In this document: piece after piece, positions 9,801 to 23,516 of the stretch
Numbering within the stretch: the stretch's first letter is position 1
Layout of the letters: each line of letters opens with the position of its first letter
Origin: Molossus alvarezi
Taxonomy: Eukaryota > Chordata > Mammalia > Chiroptera > Molossidae
Direction: 5' to 3'
Length of the DNA: 64,000 bases
NCBI GenBank assembly: GCA_037176705.1
Contig: JBAWUJ010000112.1
Coordinates: forward strand, 124,001-188,000
Made by a program: the position numbers and the translations under genes
The notes under the pieces: model-generated
What the model was told of the DNA's origin: nothing
The model's database searches: none
Seen by the model: the letters and a program-made list of their open reading frames with translations, nothing else

Positions 9801-11760
9801 ATTGAGAAAAAGATTCTAGGGCTATACCCGCTTCACACGAAATGGAACCACCACTGATGTACTGTTTTTCAGATTACGTGTTCTTAGTACAGTTGTGGAA
9901 AGTATTGATGTAAGGAAATGTGGCAACCTGACTTTTGATAGGTCCTTAGACATACTTTTCACTCTACTTTGTTTTTAGGAGAGTGCATACAAGCATACCT
10001 ATTCCAAATGAACTGTGTTAGAACTCTTCACTTCAGTGGCACAAAAGTCACTTCCATGAAGCCTAGAGCGTGAGGACCCTCAAAGCATATATTGTTTTGG
10101 TTAAGTGTTTAAGAAATGTCCTTTTGTAAAGGTGTAATCACACTTAAACTTCGCAGTGTAAGTTTTTTTCTCTTGTTCCAGACAAAGGGACACAAGACTG
10201 GCTGGTGCAGTCTTGGATATCCTGAATTATGGGCAAAACTCTGTGAGAGCCAGGGGCCACATTCACTCAGTGGCATGTTTTTCCCTGGGAAGTTAAGTAC
10301 CTTTGCAGGGAAACTGTGAACAAACATGTTCTAGTCAAACAACTGTGGGAATGAATGAATATTTCCATTTGGGTTAAGTTAATGCACAGATCTTGAGTAA
10401 CATGAACACTTTAACGTTCATTCTCCTCGTTTTATAGGGAGATCCAATCATATCATGGAACAACAACTAGAACAGAGCACACCTATGTGCAGAATCAAAA
10501 GTTATCCCTTTTTGTGTTCTGTGTTGTTCATGGTTTCAAAGATTGGATCGTATTGAAACCCGTTTTTGAAGGCGATACTTGGAAAAAGTTTGGTTTCTGC
10601 TGTAGCAGTGGGTTTTACATGATTCTTACTCAGAACAGTGAACCAACGTATGGCCAAGACTGAATCAATGGAAAGACTGATAACTACTGGTGTCACACAT
10701 GTGCATTCTTGACGCAGTGAAAGTGAACACATCTAAAGTGATGTAGTTGAAACATTGGTTGTCTCCATGCAAGGAGTAAATCCATGAATTGGAAGACACT
10801 GACAACACCAAGGGTTTTTCACATTGAACATCTCTGTGATGGAGAACAAGAGGAGTGTTCTAGAGAAAATGCACTTGTGCAGTGGACCTGGGTATCCATT
10901 TCAATGACTTACACACTAACTATGCCCGGTGTGCAGGGCATACTTTACATTGGAGTGTTAAACAGTGTTGTAAGTAAATGCAGGTGTCTGCCTTCTCTCC
11001 TATGTGACCAGGAAAGTCAACCTGTACTAGTTGATGAGGCAGCCTTTCAACATACTACCTTTTAGCCCTGCATATGTGTTGTTTGCCTGGAAGTGTCTAT
11101 GAGTCATCTTGATATCCAACAAAGGCTGGGCTGCAGAAATCAAACACATTGGTTAGGGCAATGTTCAGGTCATGCAAATCTACACCCTATTCAGTTCTAC
11201 ACACATTCTTTAAATTTGTTACCGAATGAGTCAGTGTCATTCTTGGATCCATCCTACATTTCACGGTTTGTACCGATTTCCTCAAAAAACATAAGGAGTA
11301 GATACCTGTTTTCTCCTGAGAATTCAAAGTAAACGATTTCCATCATTGTGAAATGCTGGAATTGTACCTTGTTCATGAATGGAATCTCCTGAACCTATCT
11401 TTCTAATTCCCTGTGACGAATTCAGCCTATTTCTTGATAACTGACAAGTGCTCAATCCCTTTATTCCAGCCATTAGAACCAAAAGGTGATCAATTTAAAA
11501 GAGGGAGTGTCAGTCTTTGAACAATGGACATGGATTCACTTGTTTCAAGACTATTTCCCCGAAGCACCTATGGGAATACCCTGGCATAGTCAAAAGTGTT
11601 CATGACTGGTGTTCTTTCTGTGCAGAACAATATAATAACGTTCAGTTCAAGAGCAGAATGGATACCTTAATACGGTTGCAGTGTCCAATTGAGTGTTTAG
11701 TGGCTCTCTGTTCAAAGAACTGTGTTCCAATAGACAACCTTCTTCAAATAATGTCCAAAT
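9801..11760 (+). repeat. Unit U6, subtype C, 1960 bp
   Basis: Carries 'gatccaatcat' and the rare 'aacaacaactagaac', shared only with U23. Its 3' half has 'ctgtgatggag' as in B units, so it is mosaic. It ends with 'acaagtgctc' and 'gactggtgttc'. Confidence 0.95.
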
Positions 11761-13721
11761 ATTGAGAAAAAGTTTCTAGGGCTATACCCGCTTCACACGA
11801 AATGGAACCACCACTGATGTACTGTTTTTCAGATTACGTGTTCTTAGTACAGTTGTGGAAAGTATTGATGTAAGGAAATGTGGCAACCTGACTTTTGATA
11901 GGTCCTTAGACATACTTTTCACTCTACTTTGTTTGTAGGAGAGTGTATACAACCATACCTATTCCAAATGAACTGTGTTAGAACTCTTCACTTCAGTGGC
12001 ACAAAAGTCACTTCCATGAAGCCTAGAGCGTGAGGACCCTCAAAGCATATATTGTTTTGGTTAAGTGTTTAAGAAATGTCCTTTTGTAAAGGTGTAATCA
12101 CACTTAAACTTCGCAGTGTAAGTTTTTTTCTCTTGTTCCAGACAAAGAGACACAAGACTTGCTGGTGCAGTCTTGGATATCCTGAATTATGGGCAAAACT
12201 CTGTGAGAGCCAGGGGCCACATTCACTCAGTGGCATGTTTTTCCCTGGGAAGGTAAGTACCTTTGCAGGGAAACTGTGAACAAACATGTTCTAGTCAAAC
12301 AACTGTGGGAATGAATGAATATTTCCAATTGGGGTAAGTTAGTGCACAGATCTTGAGTAACATGAACACTTTAACGTTCATTCTCCTCGTTTTATTGGGA
12401 GATCCAGTCATATCATGGAAAGAACAACTAGGACAGAGCCCACTTATGTGCAGAATCAAAAGTTATCCCTTTTTGTGTTCTGTGTTGTTCATGGTTTCAA
12501 AGATTGGATCGTATTGAAACCCGTTTTTGAAGGCGATACTTGGAAAAAGTTTGGTTTCTGCTGTAGCAGTGGGTTTTACATGATTCTTACTCAGAACAGT
12601 GAACCAACGTATGGCCAAGACTGAATCAATGGAAAGACTGATAACTACTGGTGTCACACATGTGCATTCTTGACGCAGTGAAAGTGAACACATCTAAAGT
12701 GATGTAGTTGAAACATTGGTTGTCTCCATGCAAGGAGTAAATCCATGAATTGGAAGACACTGACAACACCAAGGGTTTTTCACATTGAACATCTCTGTGA
12801 TGGAGAACAAGAGGAGTGTTCTAGAGAAAATGCACTTGTGCAGTGGACCTGGGTATCCATTTCAATGACTTACACACTAACTATGCCCGGTGTGCAGGGC
12901 ATACTTTACATTGGAGTGTTAAACAGTGTTGTAAGTAAATGCAGGTGTCTGCCTTCTCTCCTATGTGACCAGGAAAGTCAACCTGTACTAGTTGATGAGG
13001 CAGCCTTTCAACATACTACCTTTTAGCCCTGCATATGTGTTGTTTGCCTGGAAGTGTCTATGAGTCATCTTGATATCCAACAAAGGCTGGGCTGCAGAAA
13101 TCAAACACATTGGTTAGGGCAATGTTCAGGTCATGCAAATCTACACCCTATTCAGTTCTACACACATTCTTTAAATTTGTTACCGAATGAGTCAGTGTCA
13201 TTCTTGGATCCATCCTACATTTCACGGTTTGTACCGATTTCCTCAAAAAACATAAGGAGTAGATACCTGTTTTCTCCTGAGAATTCAAAGTAAACGATTT
13301 CCATCATTGTGAACTGCTGGAATTGTACCTTGTTCATAAATGGAATCTCCTGAACCTATCTTTCTAATTCCCTGTGACGAATTCAGCCTATTTCTTGATA
13401 ACTGACAAGTACTCAATCCCTTTATTCCAGCCATTAGAACCAAAAGGTGATCAATTTAAAAGAGGGAGTGTCAGTCTTTGAACAATGGACATGGATTCAC
13501 TTGTTTCAAGACTATTTCCCCGAAGCACCTATGGGAATACCCTGGCATAGTCAAAAGTGTTCATGACTGGAGTTCTTTCTGTGCAGAACAATATAATAAC
13601 GTTCAGTTCAAGAGCAGAATGGATACCTTAATACGGTTGCAGTGTCCAATTGAGTGTTTAGTGGCTCTCTGTTCAAAGAACTGTGTTCCAATAGACAACC
13701 TTCTTCAAATAATGTCCAAAT
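11761..13721 (+). repeat. Unit U7, subtype B, 1961 bp
   Basis: B-type markers with both donors. Carries 'catcctacat' and 'cttgttcataaatgg'. Partner U24 differs at exactly these two sites plus one private base, suggesting conversion in one of the two copies. Confidence 0.95.
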
Positions 13722-15681
13722 ATTGAGAAAAAGATTCTAGGGCTATACCCGCTTCACACGAAATGGAACCACCACTGATGTACTGTTTTTCAGATTACGT
13801 GTTCTTAGTACAGTTGTGGAAAGTATTGATGTAAGGAAATGTGGCAACCTGACTTTTGATAGGTCCTTAGACATACTTTTCACTCTACTTTGTTTTTAGG
13901 AGAGTGCATACAAGCATACCTATTCCAAATGAACTGTGTTAGAACTCTTCACTTCAGTGGCACAAAAGTCACTTCCATGAAGCCTAGAGCGTGAGGACCC
14001 TCAAAGCATATATTGTTTTGGTTAAGTGTTTAAGAAATGTCCTTTTGTAAAGGTGTAATCACACTTAAACTTCGCAGTGTAAGTTTTTTTCTCTTGTTCC
14101 AGACAAAGGGACACAAGACTGGCTGGTGCAGTCTTGGATATCCTGAATTATGGGCAAAACTCTGTGAGAGCCAGGGGCCACATTCACTCAGTGGCATGTT
14201 TTTCCCTGGGAAGTTAAGTACCTTTGCAGGGAAACTGTGAACAAACATGTTGTAGTCAAACAACTGTGGGAATGAATGAATATTTCCATTTGGGTTAAGT
14301 TAATGCACAGATCTTGAGTAACATGAACACTTTAACGTTCATTCTCCTCGTTTTATAGGGAGATCCAATCATATCATGGAAGAACAACTAGGACAGAGCA
14401 CACCTATGTGTAGAATCAAAAGTTATCCCTTTTTGTGTTCTGTGTTGTTCATGGTTTCAAAGATTGGATCGTATTGAAACCCGTTTTTGAAGGCGATACT
14501 TGGAAAAAGTTTGGTTTCTGCTGTAGCAGTTGGTTTTACATGATTCTTACTCAGAACAGTGAACCAACGTATGGCCAAGACTGAATCAATGGAAAGACTG
14601 ATTACTACTGGTGTCACACATGTGCATTCTTGACGCAGTGAAAGTGAACACATCTAAAGTGATGTAGTTGAAACATTGGTTGTCTCCATGCAAGGAGTAA
14701 ATCCATGAATTGGAACACACTGACAACACCAAGGGTTTTTCACATTGAACATCTCTGTGAAGGAGAACAAGAGGAGTGTCCTAGAGAAAATGCACTTGTG
14801 CAGTGGTCCTGGGTATCCATTTCAATGACTTACACACTAACTATGCCCGGTGTGCAGGGCATACTTTACATTGGAGTGTTAAACAGTGTTGTAAGTAAAT
14901 GCAGGTGTCTGCCTTCTTTCCTATGTGACCAGGAAAGTCAACCTGTACTAGTTGATGAGGCAGCCTTTCAACATACTACATTTTAGCCCTGCATATGTGT
15001 TGTTTGCCTGGAAGTGTCTATGAGTCATCTTGATATCCAACAAAGGCTGGGCTGCAGAAATCAAACACATTGGTTAGGGCAATGTTCAGGTCATGCAAAT
15101 CTACACCCTATTCAGTTCTACACACATTCTTTAAATTTGTTACCGAATGAGTCAGTGTCATTCTTGGATCCATCATACATTTCACGGTTTGTACCGATTT
15201 CCTCAAAAAACATAAGGAGTAGATACCTGTTTTCTCCTGAGAATTCAAAGTAAACGATTTCCATCATTGTGAACTGCTGGAATTGTACCTTGGTCATAAA
15301 TGGAATCTCCTGAACCTATCTTTCTAATTCCCTGTGACGAATTCAGCCTATTTCTTGATAACTGACAAGTACTCAATCCCTTTATTCCAGCCATTAGAAC
15401 CAAAAGGTGATCAATTTAAAAGAGGGAGTGTCAGTCTTTGAACAATGGACATGGATTCATTTGTTTCAAGTCTATTTCCCCGAAGCACCTATGGGAATAC
15501 CCTGGCATAGTCAAAAGTGTTCATGACTGGTGTTCTTTCTGTGCAGAACAATATAATAACGTTCAGTTCAAGAGCAGAATGGATACCTTAATACGGTTGC
15601 AGTGTCCAATTGAGTGTTTAGTGGCTCTCTGTTCAAAGAACTGTGTTCCAATAGACAACCTTCTTCAAATAATGTCCAAAT
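13722..15681 (+). repeat. Unit U8, subtype C, 1960 bp
   Basis: Carries 'catgttgtagtc' (lengthening the minus-strand frame there), 'gatccaatcat', 'actacattttag', 'gattcatttg' and 'caagtctatt', all shared with U25. Differs from U25 at 14603 (t here, a at 47903). Confidence 0.95.
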
Positions 15682-17642
15682 ATTGAGAAAAAGATTCTAG
15701 GGCTATACCCGCTTCACACGAAATGGAACCACCACTGATGTACTGTTGTTCAGATTACGTGTTCTTAGTACAGTTGTGGAAAGTATTGATGTAAGGAAAT
15801 GTGGCAACCTGACTTTTGATAGGTCCTTAGACATACTTTTCACTCTACTTTGTTTGTAGGAGAGTGTATACAACCATACCTATTCCAAATGAACTGTGTT
15901 AGAACTCTTCACTTCAGTGGCACAAAAGTCACTTCCATGAAGCCTAGAGCGTGAGGACCCTCAAAGCATATATTGTTTTGGTTAAGTGTTTAAGAAATGT
16001 CCTTTTGTAAAGGTGTAATCACACTTAAACTTCGCAGTGTAAGTTTTTTTCTCTTGTTCCAGACAAAGAGACACAAGACTTGCTGGTGCAGTCTTGGATA
16101 TCCTGAATTATGGGCAAAACTCTGTGAGAGCCAGGGGCCACATTCACTCAGTGGCATGTTTTTCCCTGGGAAGTTAAGTACCTTTGCAGGGAAACAGTGG
16201 ACAAACATGTTCTAGTCAAACAACTGTGGGAATGAATGAATATTTCCAATTGGGGTAAGTTAGTGCACAGATCTTGAGTAACATGAACACTTTAACGTTC
16301 ATTCTCCTCGTTTTATTGGGAGATCCAGTCATATCATGGAAAGAACAACTAGGACAGAGCCCACTTATGTGCAGAATCAAAAGTTATCCCTTTTTGTGTT
16401 CTGTGTTGTTCATGGTTTCAAAGATTGGATCGTATTGAAACCCGTTTTTGAAGGCGATACTTGGAAAAAGTTTGGTTTCTGCTGTAGCAGTGGGTTTTAC
16501 ATGATTCTTACTCAGAACAGTGAACCAACGTATGGCCAAGACTGAATCAATGGAAAGACTGATAACTACTGGTGTCACACATGTGCATTCTTGACGCAGT
16601 GAAAGTGAACACATCTAAAGTGATGTAGTTGAAACATTGGTTGTCTCCATGCAAGGAGTAAATCCATGAATTGGAAGACACTGACAACACCAAGGGTTTT
16701 TCACATTGAACATCTCTGTGAAGGAGAACAAGAGGAGTGTTCTAGAGAAAATGCACTTGTGCAGTGGACCTGGGTATCCATTTCAATGACTTACACACTA
16801 ACTATGCCCGGTGTGCAGGGCATACTTTACATTGGAGTGTTAAACAGTGTTGTAAGTAAATGCAGGTGTCTGCCTTCTCTCCTATGTGACCAGGAAAGTC
16901 AACCTGTACTAGTTGATGAGGCAGCCTTTCAACATACTACCTTTTAGCCCTGCATATGTGTTGTTTGCCTGGAAGTGTCTATGAGTCATCTTGATATCCA
17001 ACAAAGGCTGGGCTGCAGAAATCAAACACATTGGTTAGGGCAATGTTCAGGTCATGCAAATCTACACCCTATTCAGTTCTACACACATTCTTTAAATTTG
17101 TTACCGAATGAGTCAGTGTCATTCTTGGATCCATCCTACATTTCACGGTTTGTACCGATTTCCTCAAAAAACATAAGGAGTAGATACCTGTTTTCTCCTG
17201 AGAATTCAAAGTAAACGATTTCCATCATTGTGAACTGCTGGAATTGTACCTTGTTCATAAATGGAATCTCCTGAACCTATCTTTCTAATTCCCTGTGACG
17301 AATTCAGCCTATTTCTTGATAACTGACAAGTACTCAATCCCTTTATTCCAGCCATTAGAACCAAAAGGTGATCAATTTAAAAGAGGGAGTGTCAGTCTTT
17401 GAACAATGGACATGGATTCACTTGTTTCAAGACTATTTCCCCGAAGCACCTATGGGAATACCCTGGCATAGTCAAAAGTGTTCATGACTGGAGTTCTTTC
17501 TGTGCAGAACAATATAATAACGTTCAGTTCAAGAGCAGAAAGGATACCTTAATACGGTTGCAGTGTCCAATTGAGTGTTTAGTGGCTCTCTGTTCAAAGA
17601 ACTGTGTTCCAATAGACAACCTTCTTCAAATAATGTCCAAAT
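15682..17642 (+). repeat. Unit U9, subtype B variant, 1961 bp
   Basis: Has the B markers 'tttgtaggag' and 'ttggggtaagtt' but 'gggaagttaagt', so the first donor is absent. Also carries 'actgttgttcag' and 'gaaacagtggac'. Its 3' end has 'gcagaaaggat', shared with U10. Partner is U26; no difference seen. Confidence 0.95.
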
Positions 17643-19601
17643 ATTGAGAAAAAGATTCTAGGGCTATAACCGCTTCACACGAAATGGAACCACCACTGAT
17701 GTACTGTTTTTCAGATTACGTGTTCTTAGTACAGTTGTGGAAAGTATTGATGTAAGGAAATGTGGCAACCTGACTTTTGATAGGTCCTTAGACATACTTT
17801 TCACTCTACTTTGTTTTTAGGAGAGTGCATACAAGCATACCTATTCCAAATGAACTGTGTTACAACTCTTCACTTCAGTGGCACAAAAGTCACTTCCATG
17901 AAGCCTAGAGCGTGAGGACCCTCAAAGCATATATTGTTTTGGTTAAGTGTTTAAGAAATGTCCTTTTGTAAAGGTGTAATCACACTTAAACTTCGCAGTG
18001 TAAGTTTTTTTCTCTTGTTCCAGACAAAGGGACACAAGACTGGCTGGTGCAGTCTTGGATATCCTGAATTATGGGCAAAACTCTGTGAGAGCCAGGGGCC
18101 ACATTCACTCAGTGGCATCTTTTTCCCTGGGAAGTTAAGTACCTTTGCAGGGAAACAGTGAACAAACATGTTCTAGTCAAACAACTGTGGGAATGAATGA
18201 ATATTTCCATTTGGGTTAAGTTAATGCACAGATCTAGAGTAACATGAACACTTTAACGTTCATTCTCCTCGTTTTATAGGGAGATCCAGTCATATCATGG
18301 AAGAGCAACTAGGACAGAGCACACTTATGTGTAGAATCAAAAGTTATCCCTTTTTGTGTTCTGTGTTGTTCATGGTTTCAAAGATTGGATCGTATTGAAA
18401 CCCGTTTTTGAAGGCGATACTTGGAAAAAGTTTGGTTTCTGCTGTAGCAGTTGGTTTTACATGATTCTTACTCAGAACAGTGAACCAACGTATGGCCAAG
18501 ACTGAATCAATGGAAAGACTGATAACTACTGGTGTCACACATGTGCATTCTTGACGCAGTGAAAGTGAACACATCTAAAGTGATGTAGTTGAAACATTGG
18601 TTGTCTCCATGCAAGGAGTAAATCCATGAATTGGAAGACACTGACAAACCAAGGGTTTTTCACATTGAACATCTCTGTGAAGGAGAACAAGAGGAGTGTT
18701 CTAGAGAAAATGCACTTGTGCAGTGGACCTGGGTATCCATTTCAATGACTTACACACTAACTATGCCCGGTGTGCAGGGCATACTTTACATTGGAGTGTT
18801 AAACAGTGTTGTAAGTAAATGCAGGTGTCTGCCTTCTCTCCTATGTGACCAGGAAAGTCAACCTGTACTAGTTGATGAGGCAGCCTTTCAACATACTACC
18901 TTTTAGCCCTGCATATGTGTTGTTTGCCTGGAAGTGTCTATGAGTCATCTTGATATCCAACAAAGGCTGGGCTGCAGAAATCAAACACATTGGTTAGGGC
19001 AATGTTCAGGTCATGCAAATCTACACCCTATTCAGTTCTACACACATTCTTTAAATTTGTTACCGAATGAGTCAGTGTCATTCTTGGATCCATCCTACAT
19101 TTCACGGTTTGTACCGATTTCCTCAAAAAACATAAGGAGTAGATACCTGTTTTCTCCTGAGAATTCAAAGTAAACGGTTTCCATCATTGTGAACTGCTGG
19201 AATTGTACCTTGTTCATAAATGGAATCTCCTGAACCTATCTTTCTAATTCCCTGTGACGAATTCAGCCTATTTCTTGATAACTGACAAGTACTCAATCCC
19301 TTTATTCCAGCCATTAGAACCAAAAGGTGATCAATTTAAAAGAGGGAGTGTCAGTCTTTGAACAATGGACATGGATTCACTTGTTTCAAGACTATTTCCC
19401 CGAAGCACCTATGGGAATACCCTGGCATAGTCAAAAGTGTTCATGACTGGAGTTCTTTCTGTGCAGAACAATATAATAACGTTCAGTTCAAGAGCAGAAA
19501 GGATACCTTAATACGGTTGCAGTGTCCAATTGAGTGTTTAGTGGCTCTCTGTTCAAAGAACTGTGTTCCAATAGACAACCTTCTTCAAATAATGTCCAAA
19601 T
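17643..19601 (+). repeat. Unit U10, subtype A, 1959 bp
   Basis: Marked by 'ctataaccgc', 'ggcatctttttc', 'gatctagagtaac' and 'gcagaaaggat'. The first three are shared with U11 and the last with U9, which places U10 inside a local duplication. Differs from partner U27 at 19176 (g versus a). Confidence 0.95.
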
Positions 19602-21560
19602 ATTGAGAAAAAGATTCTAGGGCTATAACCGCTTCACACGAAATGGAACCACCACTGATGTACTGTTTTTCAGATTACGTGTTCTTAGTACAGTTGTGGA
19701 AAGTATTGATGTAAGGAAATGTGGCAACCTGACTTTTGATAGGTCCTTAGACATACTTTTCACTCTACTTTGTTTTTAGGAGAGTGCATACAAGCATACC
19801 TATTCCAAATGAACTGTGTTACAACTCTTCACTTCAGTGGCACAAAAGTCACTTCCATGAAGCCTAGAGCGTGAGGACCCTCAAAGCATATATTGTTTTG
19901 GTTAAGTGTTTAAGAAATGTCCTTTTGTAAAGGTGTAATCACACTTAAACTTCGCAGTGTAAGTTTTTTTCTCTTGTTCCAGACAAAGGGACACAAGACT
20001 GGCTGGTGCAGTCTTGGATATCCTGAATTATGGGCAAAACTCTGTGAGAGCCAGGGGCCACATTCACTCAGTGGCATCTTTTTCCCTGGGAAGTTAAGTA
20101 CCTTTGCAGGGAAACAGTGAACAAACATGTTCTAGTCAAACAACTGTGGGAATGAATGAATATTTCCATTTGGGTTAAGTTAATGCACAGATCTAGAGTA
20201 ACATGAACACTTTAACGTTCATTCTCCTCGTTTTATAGGGAGATCCAGTCATATCATGGAAGAGCAACTAGGACAGAGCACACTTATGTGTAGAATCAAA
20301 AGTTATCCCTTTTTGTGTTCTGTGTTGTTCATGGTTTCAAAGATTGGATCGTATTGAAACCCGTTTTTGAAGGCGATACTTGGAAAAAGTTTGGTTTCTG
20401 CTGTAGCAGTTGGTTTTACATGATTCTTACTCAGAACAGTGAACCAACGTATGGCCAAGACTGAATCAATGGAAAGACTGATAACTACTGGTGTCACACA
20501 TGTGCATTCTTGACGCAGTGAAAGTGAACACATCTAAAGTGATGTAGTTGAAACATTGGTTGTCTCCATGCAAGGAGTAAATCCATGAATTGGAAGACAC
20601 TGACAAACCAAGGGTTTTTCACATTGAACATCTCTGTGAAGGAGAACAAGAGGAGTGTTCTAGAGAAAATGCACTTGTGCAGTGGACCTGGGTATCCATT
20701 TCAATGACTTACACACTAACTATGCCCGGTGTGCAGGGCATACTTTACATTGGAGTGTTAAACAGTGTTGTAAGTAAATGCAGGTGTCTGCCTTCTTTCC
20801 TATGTGACCAGGAAAGTCAACCTGTACTAGTTGATGAGGCAGCCTTTCAACATACTACCTTTTAGCCCTGCATATGTGTTGTTTGCCTGGAAGTGTCTAT
20901 GAGTCATCTTGATATCCAACAAAGGCTGGGCTGCAGACATCAAACACATTGGTTAGGGCAATGTTCAGGTCATGCAAATCTACACCCTATTCAGTTCTAC
21001 ACACATTCTTTAAATTTGTTACCGAATGAGTCAGTGTCATTCTTGGATCCATCCTACATTTCACGGTTTGTACCGATTTCCTCAAAAAACATAAGGAGTA
21101 GATACCTGTTTTCTCCTGAGAATTCAAAGTAAACGATTTCCATCATTGTGAACTGCTGGAATTGTACCTTGGTCATGAATGGAATGTCCTGTACCTATCT
21201 TTCTAATTCCCTGTGACGAATTCAGCCTATTTCTTGATAACTGACAAGTACTCAATCCCTTTATTCCAGCCATTAGAACCAAAAGGTGATCAATTTAAAA
21301 GAGGGAGTGTCAGTCTTTGAACAATGGACATGGATTCACTTGTTTCAAGACTATTTCCCCGAAGCACCTATGGGAATACCCTGGCATAGTCAAAAGTGTT
21401 CATGACTGGTGTTCTTTCTGTGCAGAACAATATAATAACGTTCAGTTCAAGAGCAGAATGGATACCTTAATACGGTTGCAGTGTCCAATTGAGTGTTTAG
21501 TGGCTCTCTGTTCAAAGAACTGTGTTCCAATAGACAACCTTCTTCAAATAATGTCCAAAT
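19602..21560 (+). repeat. Unit U11, mosaic A then D-like, 1959 bp
   Basis: The 5' part matches U10 ('ctataaccgc', 'gatctagagtaac', 'gacaaacc', 'gtggacctgg'). The 3' part matches the D units that follow ('ccttctttcc', 'gcagacatc', 'atggaatgtcc'). The switch lies between 20696 and 20797. It has a private 'tcctgtacc', also present in partner U28. Confidence 0.93.
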
Positions 21561-23516
21561 ATTGAGAAAAAGATTCTAGGGCTATACCCGCTTCACACGA
21601 AATGGAACCACCACTGATGTACTGTTTTTCAGATTACGTGTTCTTAGTACAGTTGTGGAAAGTATTGATGTAAGGAAATGTGGCAACCTGACTTTTGATA
21701 GGTCCTTAGACATACTTTTCACTCTACTTTGTTTTTAGGAGAGTGTATACAACCATACCTATTCCAAATGAACTGTGTTAGAACTCTTCACTTCAGTGGC
21801 ACAAAAGTCACTTCCATGAAGCCTAGAGCGTGAGGACCCTCAAAGCATATATTGTTTTGGTTAAGTGTTTAAGAAATGTCCTTTTGTAAAGGTGTAATCA
21901 CACTTAAACTTCGCAGTGTAAGTTTTTTTCTCTTGTTCCAGACAAAGGGACACAAGACTGGCTGGTGCAGTCTTGGATATCCTGAATTATGGGCAAAACT
22001 CTGTGAGAGCCAGGGGCCACATTCACTCAGTGGCATGTTTTTCCCTGGGAAGTTAAGTACCTTTGCAGGGAAACTGTGAACAAACATGTTCTAGTCAAAC
22101 AACTGTGGGAATGAATGAATATTTCCATTTGGGTTAAGTTAATGCACAGATCTTGAGTAACATGAACACTTTAACGTTCATTCTCCTCGTTTTATAGGGA
22201 GATCCAGTCATATCATGGAAGAACAACTAGGACAGAGCACACCTATGTGTAGAATCAAAAGTTATCCCTTTTTGTGTTCTGTGTTGTTCATGGTTTCAAA
22301 GATTGGATCGTATTGAAACCCGTTTTTGAAGGCGATACTTGGAAAAAGTTTGGTTTCTGCTGTAGCAGTTGGTTTTACATGATTCTTAGAACAGTGAACC
22401 AACGTATGGCCAAGACTGAATCAATGGAAAGACTGATAACTACTGGTGTCACACATGTGCATTCTTGACGCAGTGAAAGTGAACACATCTAAAGTGATGT
22501 AGTTGAAACATTGGTTGTCTCCATGCAAGGAGTAAATCCATGAATTGGAACACACTGACAACACCAAGGGTTTTTCACATTGAACATCTCTGTGAAGGAG
22601 AACAAGAGGAGTGTCCTAGAGAAAATGCACTTGTGCAGTGGTCCTGGGTATCCATTTCAATGACTTACACACTAACTATGCCCGGTGTGCAGGGCATACT
22701 TTACATTGGAGTGTTAAACAGTGTTGTAAGTAAATGCAGGTGTCTGCCTTCTTTCCTATGTGACCAGGAAAGTCAACCTGTACTAGTTGATGAGGCAGCC
22801 TTTCAACATACTACCTTTTAGCCCTGCATATGTGTTGTTTGCCTGGAAGTGTCTATGAGTCATCTTGATATCCAACAAAGGCTGGGCTGCAGACATCAAA
22901 CACATTGGTTAGGGCAATGTTCAGGTCATGCAAATCTACACCCTATTCAGTTCTACACACATTCTTTAAATTTGTTACCGAATGAGTCAGTGTCATTCTT
23001 GGATCCATCCTACATTTCACGGTTTGTACCGATTTCCTCAAAAAACATAAGGAGTAGATACCTGTTTTCTCCTGAGAATTCAAAGTAAACGATTTCCATC
23101 ATTGTGAACTGCTGGAATTGTACCTTGGTCATGAATGGAATGTCCTGAACCTATCTTTCTAATTCCCTGTGACGAATTCAGCCTATTTCTTGATAACTGA
23201 CAAGTACTCAATCCCTTTATTCCAGCCATTAGAACCAAAAGGTGATCAATTTAAAAGAGGGAGTGTCAGTCTTTGAACAATGGACATGGATTCACTTGTT
23301 TCAAGACTATTTCCCCGAAGCACCTATGGGAATACCCTGGCATAGTCAAAAGTGTTCATGACTGGTGTTCTTTCTGTGCAGAACAATATAATAACGTTCA
23401 GTTCAAGAGCAGAATGGATACCTTAATACGGTTGCAGTGTCCAATTGAGTGTTTAGTGGCTCTCTGTTCAAAGAACTGTGTTCCAATAGACAACCTTCTT
23501 CAAATAATGTCCAAAT
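21561..23516 (+). repeat. Unit U12, subtype D, 1956 bp
   Basis: First of four consecutive D units, defined by the 4-bp loss 'gattcttagaac'. Also carries 'gaacacactgac', 'gtggtcctgg', 'gcagacatc' and 'atggaatgtcc'. Partner is U29; no difference seen. Confidence 0.95.
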
